From a virus: DNA of 42,905 bases. The first letter of the stretch is position 1, and every line of letters begins with the position of its first letter. A program made the translations under genes and the position numbers. Where the stretch lies: positions 1 through 42,905 of the IMG/VR virus record IMGVR_UViG_3300042865_000219; one strand, given 5' to 3'. The notes under the pieces are model-generated. The model searched no databases. It had not been told where the DNA came from and saw only the letters and a list, made by a program, of their open reading frames with translations. Positions 37,011-42,905 of the stretch are shown one piece after another.

Positions 37011-37716
37011 CATCGCGGACAGGTTCCCGGCCGGCGGCTGGGAGTTCACTCCCGAAGTGACCGAAGTGTTCGACGAGCACGTCCGCGCGAGTGTCCCGTA
37101 CTACGACGACATTCAGGCGATGGTCGCCGAGTTCTCCGATTGGCTGCTGCCGAACAACGGCTGCTTCGCCGACCTCGGCGCGTCAACCTGCACGACGCTC
37201 GAGACGATCTGCGCGCGGCACCCGAACCGCCGGATCCGCGCCGAGCTCTACGACGAAGAGCCGTCGATGCTTGAGCAGGCCAAGCGCAAGACCGCCGGCT
37301 TGAATATCCTCGCGAACTTCCACAACCAGCGGTTGCAGCAGCCGTTCAAGCACACGAACGCCGACCTGACCGTCGCGCTGTTCACCTTGCAGTTCCTGCG
37401 GGAGCAGGATCGGGTGCAGGTGCTCGCCGAGGCGTGCCGCTGCTCGGCTCCGGGCGGGGCGATCGTGCTCGCCGAGAAGATCCGCCCGCAGAACGCGCTG
37501 CTCGCCGAGATCGCGATGGACGCCTCGCACGACTTCAAAGCTGCCGCCGGGATCTCCGACACCGCGATCCGCTCGAAAGCGCGCGCGTTGAGGGGAGTGC
37601 TGATGCCGCAGTCGATGAATCAGTTGATCGGCCAGTTGTATGAGGCCGGCTGGCACGGCGTCGATGTGGTGTTCCGCTGGCATCAGTGGGTCATCGTGAT
37701 CGGCTTCGCGCGGTGA
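37003..37716 (+). CDS. cmoA-like: CmoA-like carboxy-S-adenosylmethionine synthase
   Basis: A 237-residue SAM-binding protein closely following E. coli CmoA along its length: WEFTPEVTEVFDEHVRASVP, DLGAS at 57-61 (CmoA DLGCS), DEEPSML (CmoA DNSPAM), LFTLQFL (126-132; CmoA NFTLQFL), AEK and HDFK (176-179; CmoA HDFK). CmoA condenses SAM and prephenate to Cx-SAM. The carboxylate-binding Arg199 of E. coli aligns one place from Arg194 here (KAR versus KRS); Asn132 is Leu. No CmoB (tRNA carboxymethyl transferase) is in the window, so the product probably feeds the DNA methyltransferase. A general methyltransferase is the weaker alternative. Confidence 0.8.
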   Translation: MADIADRFPAGGWEFTPEVTEVFDEHVRASVPYYDDIQAMVAEFSDWLLPNNGCFADLGASTCTTLETICARHPNRRIRAELYDEEPSMLEQAKRKTAGLNILANFHNQRLQQPFKHTNADLTVALFTLQFLREQDRVQVLAEACRCSAPGGAIVLAEKIRPQNALLAEIAMDASHDFKAAAGISDTAIRSKARALRGVLMPQSMNQLIGQLYEAGWHGVDVVFRWHQWVIVIGFAR

Positions 37717-38111
37717 ACGAGTTGTCGCAGCGCGTGCTGCAACTGTTCCTCGCCGGCGCGACGTTCCCGCAGATCGCTTCGGCGGTCGACGTCGACGAGA
37801 AGAAGGTGACCGACATCGTCGCGGCGGCGATAGAGGACTCTAGTTCGCGTCGTGCGCTGCTGATGCAGAACGCCCGAGCGATACATCAGGAACGCACCGA
37901 GGCCCTGTTTAAGGCGCACTGGGCACCGGCTTTGCGCGGCGATCACCGATCGGCGGAGATCTGCCGAAGGATCCTTGAGCGTCAGGCGCAGCTGCTCGGC
38001 GTCGCGGCGCAAGTAATGGAAGGCGACTCTGTTGACGAGATCGCGGCGCGGCGCGCTGCTCGGCGAGCAGGCACCACCTCGGGTTCGTCACGCGCCAAAC
38101 GTCCGGGCTAA
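37713..38111 (+). CDS. Terminase small subunit
   Basis: A 132-residue protein from GTG 37713, overlapping the CmoA-like stop. N-terminal LSQRVLQLFLAGATFPQIAS has a helix-turn-helix for recognition of packaging sites; a coiled oligomerisation part follows (RTEALFKAHWAPALRGDHRS). The basic C-terminus overlaps the large subunit gene by 80 bases in another frame. Confidence 0.8.
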   Translation: MNELSQRVLQLFLAGATFPQIASAVDVDEKKVTDIVAAAIEDSSSRRALLMQNARAIHQERTEALFKAHWAPALRGDHRSAEICRRILERQAQLLGVAAQVMEGDSVDEIAARRAARRAGTTSGSSRAKRPG

Positions 38112-39468
38112 CGCCTGGGAGGACGTCGCCGACCTGTCGGCGTCGTTCGGTGTCGTGCTCGATCAGTGGCAAGAGAACGTGCTTCAGGCTGCGATGGGTG
38201 AACGCTCCGACGGAATGTGGGCGGCGCGCCAGATCGCGGTCAGCACGCCCCGTCAGAACGGGAAGAGTCAGCTTATTGTCGCGCGCGCGCTGGCCGGCGT
38301 GCTGCTTTTCAACGAGCAGACGATCATCGTTTCGGCGCATCAGCAGGACACCGCGCGGGAGACGTTCGGCCGGATCCTCGACCTGATCGAAGAGCATCCC
38401 GCGCTCGAGCGTCGCGTCGACTCGGTGATGAAAGCCGTTAACCGCGAACATATCCGGTTTACGTCCGGGCAGGTCATCAAGTTCAAGGCGCGCTCGAGCT
38501 CCGGTGGTCGCGGCTTCTCCTGCGACTGCCTGATGCTGGATGAAGCGCAGATACTTGGTGCCTCGGCGTGGGCTTCGATCCTGCCCACGATGTCGGCGCG
38601 CCCGAACCCGCAAGCCTGGCTGTTGGGGACGCCGCCGACCGAGAACGACGACGCCGAGATCTTCGAACGTCTACGCGCGATCGGCTTAGAGGGCAAAGAG
38701 CAGCGCATCGCTTATCTCGAATGGTCGGCTGACCCGGACGCACCGATCGAAGAACCGGAGACGTGGGCGTCGGCGAACCCCGCCTACGGGAAACGCATCG
38801 ACTATGAGGCGATCGCGACGGAGCTCGCGTCGATGTCCGAAGAGCAGTTCCGCCTCGAGCGGCTGGGGATCTGGCCGTCGTTAGCGCGTCACATTCCGGT
38901 GGTGAAACCGTCGGAGTGGCGCAAACTGCACGCCGCCGGCCCGCCGGCCGGCACCGCGCCGGCGGCGTTAGGTGTCGATATGTCGCACGGCTTGCAGATC
39001 TCGGTCGCAGCGGCGTGGGTGATCGACGACCGCATCCACGTCGAAGAAGTGTGGTCGGGCAGCGACGTCGCAGCGGCGACGGCGTGGATCGTTGAGAAGG
39101 CCGGTAAACGCATGGAGGTCGTGATCGACGACCTGTCGCCGGCATCGCAGATGATTCCCGAGCTCGTCTCGCGGCGCGTCAAACTGAAACGCTCGAACGC
39201 CCGCGATATGACGAAGGGCTGCGGCATGTTCGAGACGCGCGCCGCCGCGCAGACGTTGACGCACGCGAACCAGGAGTCGCTGTCGGCGGCGGTCAACGGC
39301 GCGCGTAAACGTCCGATCGGCGACGCCGGCGGCTGGGGCTGGGACCGCCGCGACGCCACCGTGTCGATACAGCCGCTCGTCGCGGCGACCCTCGCGCTGC
39401 TGTCAGCGTCGACTAAACCCGCCCAGAAACGAACGTCACGAACAGGAAGGAGGGCCGTGCTGCTGTGA
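38032..39468 (+). CDS. Terminase large subunit
   Basis: A 478-residue packaging ATPase and nuclease. It starts at TTG 38032, chosen because GGAAGG lies eight bases upstream and no ATG or GTG exists before the conserved N-terminal part. Walker A is TPRQNGKS (72-79), Walker B LMLDE (167-171), and the C-terminal nuclease domain shows LGVDMSHG and VVIDDLS. It cuts concatemeric DNA and drives it into the prohead through the portal encoded next. The 80-base overlap with the small subunit is unusual in size. Confidence 0.93.
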   Translation: MTRSRRGALLGEQAPPRVRHAPNVRANAWEDVADLSASFGVVLDQWQENVLQAAMGERSDGMWAARQIAVSTPRQNGKSQLIVARALAGVLLFNEQTIIVSAHQQDTARETFGRILDLIEEHPALERRVDSVMKAVNREHIRFTSGQVIKFKARSSSGGRGFSCDCLMLDEAQILGASAWASILPTMSARPNPQAWLLGTPPTENDDAEIFERLRAIGLEGKEQRIAYLEWSADPDAPIEEPETWASANPAYGKRIDYEAIATELASMSEEQFRLERLGIWPSLARHIPVVKPSEWRKLHAAGPPAGTAPAALGVDMSHGLQISVAAAWVIDDRIHVEEVWSGSDVAAATAWIVEKAGKRMEVVIDDLSPASQMIPELVSRRVKLKRSNARDMTKGCGMFETRAAAQTLTHANQESLSAAVNGARKRPIGDAGGWGWDRRDATVSIQPLVAATLALLSASTKPAQKRTSRTGRRAVLL

Positions 39469-40889
39469 TCGAGCACATCCACCTTCCCGGCTTGAGTGAC
39501 GACGAAGACCGTCTGCTGAACCATCTCCTCGAGCAACTAGAGGATCGGCAGCACCGCAACTACCTGCGCGCCTCGTACTACGACGGCCGGCGCGCGATCA
39601 AACAGGTCGGCACCGTCATCCCGCCGCAGTATTACCGGCTCGGCCTTGTCTTGGGCTGGTCAGCGAAAGCGGTCGATATGCTCGCCCGCCGAACCAACAT
39701 CGACGGGTTTGTGTGGCCAGACGGCGACCTCGAAGCACTCGGCATCAGGGAGCTCGTCGAGTCGAACTATCTTCTCGCCGAGGCGCAGTCAGCGTTCGTG
39801 TCGTCGATGATCTACGGCGTGGTGTTCGGCATCAACTCACAAGGCGGGCCCGGGGAGCCGCCGGCGTTAATCCACTTCAAGGACGCGTTGAACGCGACCG
39901 GAGACTTGAATCGGCGCACCCGCCGGCTCGACAACCTGCTGTCGATCATTGGCCGCGACGGAGACGGCCGGCCGGCCGAGCTCGCCTTGTACCTTGACGG
40001 CGAAACGATCTCGGCGATCAAAGATCCGCAAGCGGGCTGGCAGGTTGATCGAAGCTTTCACAGCTACGGAGTTCCGGCCGACGCGATGATCTTCCAGCCG
40101 CGCACCGACCGGCCGTGGGGCTCGTCGCGCATCAGCCGCGCGGTGATGTCGCACCACGATCAGGCGTTACGCACCGTGATCCGACTCGAAGCGCACATGG
40201 ACGTCTATAGCTTTCCCGAGATGTGGATGCTCGGCGCGGATATGAGTGTGTTCCGCAACCCGGACGGCTCGCAGAAGCCGTCCTGGGAGGTGATGCTCGG
40301 CCGCATCAAAGGCGTGCCCGACGACGACGACGCACCCGAGTCGCTGGCCCGCGCCGACGTCAAGCAGTTCCCGGCGGCGAGCCCGCAGCCGCACCTTGAC
40401 GCGTTGAAGCAGCAGGCGCAGCTGTTCGCCGGCGAGACATCTATCCCGATCACGTCGCTCGGTGTCTCCGATATGTCGAACCCGACGTCGGCGGACTCCT
40501 ACATCGCCGCCCGCGAGGATCTGATCCGGGAAGCGGAGTCGGCGACCGACGGCTGGACACCGTCGATTAAACGGCTGATGGGCCGCGCGCTGGCGATGCA
40601 GAACAACGAGCAGTCGGTGCCCGAGCAGTGGTCGACGATCTCGGCGAAGTGGCGTTCGCCGATGTATATGTCGCGCGCGGCGCAGGCCGACGCCGGCATG
40701 AAACAACTGACCGCTGTGCCGTGGCTCGCCGAAACCAGCGTCGGGCTTGAACTTCTCGGGCTGACCGATCAGCAGATCACCCAGGCGATGTCGGAGAAGC
40801 GACGCAACCTCGGCTCGACGACGGTGATGCGTTCCGCGCTCGACGCGATCAGGCAGCAGCAGCCAGATGCCGGCGACGCTGTCGTCTGA
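39465..40889 (+). CDS. Portal protein
   Basis: A 474-residue protein from GTG 39465, overlapping the terminase stop by four bases. YRLGLVLGWSAKAVDMLARR and WGSSRISRAVMSHHDQALRT, FPEMWMLG are typical of phage portal proteins of the SPP1/lambda-like portal group in actinophages. It forms the 12-fold ring at one vertex for DNA entry and exit. The 3' end overlaps the MuF-like gene by 23 bases. Confidence 0.93.
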   Translation: MIEHIHLPGLSDDEDRLLNHLLEQLEDRQHRNYLRASYYDGRRAIKQVGTVIPPQYYRLGLVLGWSAKAVDMLARRTNIDGFVWPDGDLEALGIRELVESNYLLAEAQSAFVSSMIYGVVFGINSQGGPGEPPALIHFKDALNATGDLNRRTRRLDNLLSIIGRDGDGRPAELALYLDGETISAIKDPQAGWQVDRSFHSYGVPADAMIFQPRTDRPWGSSRISRAVMSHHDQALRTVIRLEAHMDVYSFPEMWMLGADMSVFRNPDGSQKPSWEVMLGRIKGVPDDDDAPESLARADVKQFPAASPQPHLDALKQQAQLFAGETSIPITSLGVSDMSNPTSADSYIAAREDLIREAESATDGWTPSIKRLMGRALAMQNNEQSVPEQWSTISAKWRSPMYMSRAAQADAGMKQLTAVPWLAETSVGLELLGLTDQQITQAMSEKRRNLGSTTVMRSALDAIRQQQPDAGDAVV

Positions 40890-41532
40890 CCTCACGGTGA
40901 TCACCGGCCTGGCGGTCGCTGACCTGTCGATGGTTTACGAGCTCGAGTCGCCGGATCTGATCGCCGCCGCGCTGCGCGAAACGATGCCCGGCCTCGTCGA
41001 CACGTGGGCCCTGGCGGGCGCGGCAGCAGCGGCCGACCATTACGACCGGCTGCGCGAAGAGAACGACATCGAGGGACGCTTTCAGGCGATCGTCGCGCCG
41101 CTGGGAGATCTCGGCGCGGAAGCCCTCGCAGGCTGGGCGACCGAGCCGCTGTTCTACGAGATCCCCGACATCGTGTCGTCGCAGTCACGCGCCGAAGCAG
41201 GATTACAGAAGCGCATCGTCAACACCGGCAACAAGACGATCGTGGACTCTTCGGTCGCCGACCCGAAGTCCTACGGCTATCAACGTCGCTGCCGGCCGGA
41301 CGCCTGCAATTTCTGCCGCATGGTCGCCGACCGTGGCGCGGTGTACCGCAAGTCGACCGCGACGTTCGCGTGTCACGATCACTGCTACTGCGAAGCGGTG
41401 CCGGCGTGGGGCGGCAAGCCGCTGCCGGTGAAGAAGTACACGAAGTCGTTCACGAACGCCGGCCTGACCGACGAGCAGCTGGCAGAAAAGAACGCCGCCG
41501 CGCGTGCGTGGATCGCCGCGAACCTCACCTAA
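40867..41532 (+). CDS. MuF-like minor capsid protein
   Basis: A 221-residue protein. The C-terminal part has YGYQRRCRPDACNFCRMVAD and FACHDHCYCEAVPAW, the Cys/His signature of the Mu gpF-like family common in actinophages. MuF proteins are packaged minor head proteins that sit near the portal and may be ejected. It lies between portal and scaffold as expected. Confidence 0.88.
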   Translation: MPATLSSDLTVITGLAVADLSMVYELESPDLIAAALRETMPGLVDTWALAGAAAAADHYDRLREENDIEGRFQAIVAPLGDLGAEALAGWATEPLFYEIPDIVSSQSRAEAGLQKRIVNTGNKTIVDSSVADPKSYGYQRRCRPDACNFCRMVADRGAVYRKSTATFACHDHCYCEAVPAWGGKPLPVKKYTKSFTNAGLTDEQLAEKNAAARAWIAANLT

Positions 41533-41538
41533 AGACCT

Positions 41539-41559
41539 CCCCGACCGAACGGATCGGGG
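41539..41559 (+). terminator. Short hairpin before the scaffold gene
   Basis: CCCCGA at 41539-41544 pairs with TCGGGG at 41554-41559 around nine bases, with two extra inner pairs possible. It is in the 54-base gap before the scaffold gene and could adjust the high expression of scaffold and capsid. Confidence 0.4.
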
Positions 41560-41586
41560 CCAACCCAGAAATTGGGAGAACACCGC

Positions 41587-42108
41587 ATGCCCGAAACACC
41601 GACCCCGACCTTTCTAGAGCCAACCGAACCGGTGGCCGAGGAAACCGAAACGGAAACCGAAGACACCGAGCAGATCGACTTCGAGCAGTACCCGGAGGAT
41701 CACCCTCTGGTTAAAGCGTTCGTCGCGCAGAAGACGAAACTCCATGCGAGACAAGCACGACTCGACCAGATCGAGGAAGAGCGGAAACTCGAATCGGAGA
41801 AGGCGTCGCTGCAAGCGAAAGAAGTCGAAGACCGTCTAGCGCAGGCCGACGCCGCAGTCGCCGGCATCCCGGCGAAAGTGTGCGAAGCACTCAAAGCCCA
41901 CCTGATCGTTCTGCACGGAATCGAACAGGAGGACGCCGACCTGCTCTTAACGGCCACCGAACCGGATCTGCTGCTCAAGCAGGCCGAAAGGTTGGTCGGT
42001 CAATCGGGTAAGCGCAAGAACTATGTGCCCCGCGAGGGCAGCAACCCGAACCCGAGCCCGTCTGATCCGACGCGAGAGTTCCTGCGTTCGATCAACGGCC
42101 AGGTATAA
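41587..42108 (+). CDS. Scaffolding protein
   Basis: A 173-residue protein from ATG 41587 with GGGAGA upstream. The N-terminus is acidic with EETETETEDTEQ, the centre is a long coiled coil (ARQARLDQIEEERKLESEKA) and the C-terminus has basic KRKNYVPREG. This is the standard scaffold composition and position immediately before the capsid gene. It directs prohead assembly and leaves before packaging. Confidence 0.85.
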   Translation: MPETPTPTFLEPTEPVAEETETETEDTEQIDFEQYPEDHPLVKAFVAQKTKLHARQARLDQIEEERKLESEKASLQAKEVEDRLAQADAAVAGIPAKVCEALKAHLIVLHGIEQEDADLLLTATEPDLLLKQAERLVGQSGKRKNYVPREGSNPNPSPSDPTREFLRSINGQV

Positions 42109-42134
42109 CGCACTCACACTAGGAGTAAAACAGC

Positions 42135-42905
42135 ATGACCGCTTTGCAAAGCACCGACCTGTTTCTGCCAACCAACATCGCCGCCGGCATCGTCGAGCGC
42201 ACGAAGACCGGCTCGACCGTCGCCGCGTTGAGCGGCCAGGAGCCGATGCGCTTCGGCAACGTGAACATCATTACGTTCGATGAGGATCTGACCGCCGAGT
42301 TCGTCGAGGAGTCCGCGCACAAGGGCTCCGACATCGCGAAGCCGTCGTTCGTGACCGCTGTGCCGCACAAGGCGGTCGTGCAGATGCGGACCTCCGAAGA
42401 GTTCAAGTGGGCCGACGAGGACTACCAGATGTCGATCCTCGCCAAGTATCAGGAGAAGTGCGCGCGGGCGATCTCGCGCGGATTGGACCTCGGCCTGTAC
42501 TACCGGCTGAATCCTCGCACCGGCACTGAACTTTCGTGGACGAACTACCTCAACTCGACCACGAAGCGCGTCACCGCCGGCGACAACGCCGACATCGACT
42601 TCGAGCAGGCCGCAGGCCTGGTGATCGCTGACGGCTATTCCGTCAACGGTGTCGCGTTCGACCCGCAGTACGCGTGGACGCTGTCGACTGCCCGCTTCAA
42701 CGACGGACGCAAGAAGTACCCGGAGCTGGGCCTCGGCAACAACCTGTCGTCGTTCGAAGGCGTCAACGCCGCAACCTCGTCGACGGTGTCCGGTAAGGCC
42801 CGCGACGGCGACGCCACCGACAACGGTGTCCGCGCGATCGTCGGAGACTTCCAGCAGGGCATCCGCTGGGGTGTGCAGAAGAACTTCCCGTTCCGCATGC
42901 TCGAG
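42135..42905 (+). CDS. Major capsid protein, 5' part (continues at window start)
   Basis: The first 257 residues of the HK97-fold capsid subunit from ATG 42135, with AGGAG upstream. It begins MTALQSTDLFLPTNIAAGIV and has SAHKGSDIAKPSF and WADEDYQMSILAKYQE, typical of capsid proteins of this class. It ends at the window edge as FPFRMLE and continues as FRMLEFGDPD... at base 2. Confidence 0.93.
   Translation, partial: MTALQSTDLFLPTNIAAGIVERTKTGSTVAALSGQEPMRFGNVNIITFDEDLTAEFVEESAHKGSDIAKPSFVTAVPHKAVVQMRTSEEFKWADEDYQMSILAKYQEKCARAISRGLDLGLYYRLNPRTGTELSWTNYLNSTTKRVTAGDNADIDFEQAAGLVIADGYSVNGVAFDPQYAWTLSTARFNDGRKKYPELGLGNNLSSFEGVNAATSSTVSGKARDGDATDNGVRAIVGDFQQGIRWGVQKNFPFRMLE
42890..42905. repeat. 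Terminal overlap of the assembly, right copy
   Basis: Matches bases 1-16 except at 42902 (C here, G at base 13). See the left copy for interpretation. Confidence 0.8.

Noticed and set aside
37003-37716. Generic rRNA or small-molecule methyltransferase
   Set aside because: Matches to CmoA extend along the whole length, including the C-terminal HDFK region outside the common SAM fold.

Overview
This window is essentially a complete genome of a temperate, long-tailed (siphovirus-type) double-stranded DNA phage of a high-GC actinobacterium. The host is probably in the Mycobacteriales. The clues are the gene order, the HK97-type head and tail genes, a secreted DUF732-like protein, leaderless or GTG starts, the GC-rich codon use, and an attP core that matches the 3' half of a tRNA-Thr(TGT) gene. 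I cannot name the species or phage cluster from the sequence alone. The window begins and ends inside the major capsid gene. The first 16 and last 16 bases are the same except for one synonymous base, so the sequence is a circular or circularly permuted assembly opened within the capsid gene.

Layout, read as a circle. DNA packaging and head genes run from about 37.7 kb to the end and on into 1-199: small and large terminase, portal, MuF-like protein, scaffold, capsid. Head-tail connectors, tail terminator, major tail protein, frameshifted tail chaperones and a 1.5-kb-codon tape measure occupy 0.26-7.9 kb. Minor tail and fibre genes, three of them with collagen-like Gly-X-Y segments, fill 7.9-19.6 kb. 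A lysis module (C39-type endolysin, r1t-like holin, further small membrane proteins) lies at 19.6-22.0 kb and ends at a strong bidirectional terminator. A small leftward pair with an HTH protein and a rightward run of small genes follow (22.0-23.9 kb). The immunity and integration region is 23.9-26.0 kb: tyrosine integrase, attP, repressor-like gene, Cro-like gene. The early region (26.0-32.6 kb) holds an exported-protein cassette, a Rad52-like annealing protein, an HNH protein, a replication initiator-like gene with iteron-like repeats, SSB and many small zinc-finger genes. Cargo at 32.7-33.9 kb includes a second HNH protein and a CmpX/MscS-like membrane protein.

The most interesting part is the compact operon at 34,046-37,716, directly upstream of the terminase. 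It encodes a ParB-like protein, a cytosine-C5 DNA methyltransferase, an asparagine-synthetase-like amidotransferase and a homologue of CmoA, which makes carboxy-S-adenosylmethionine (Cx-SAM) from SAM and prephenate. The methyltransferase carries Arg in place of the near-invariant motif X Asn (GRAVPP instead of GNAVPP). A basic residue at this position is what lets engineered M.MpeI N374K use Cx-SAM. Together the genes suggest a phage DNA hypermodification pathway: Cx-SAM synthesis, carboxymethylation of cytosine C5 in DNA, then ATP- and glutamine-dependent amidation to 5-carbamoylmethylcytosine. This would probably protect phage DNA from host nucleases. The pathway is inferred, but each step has a matching gene and one has a diagnostic residue.
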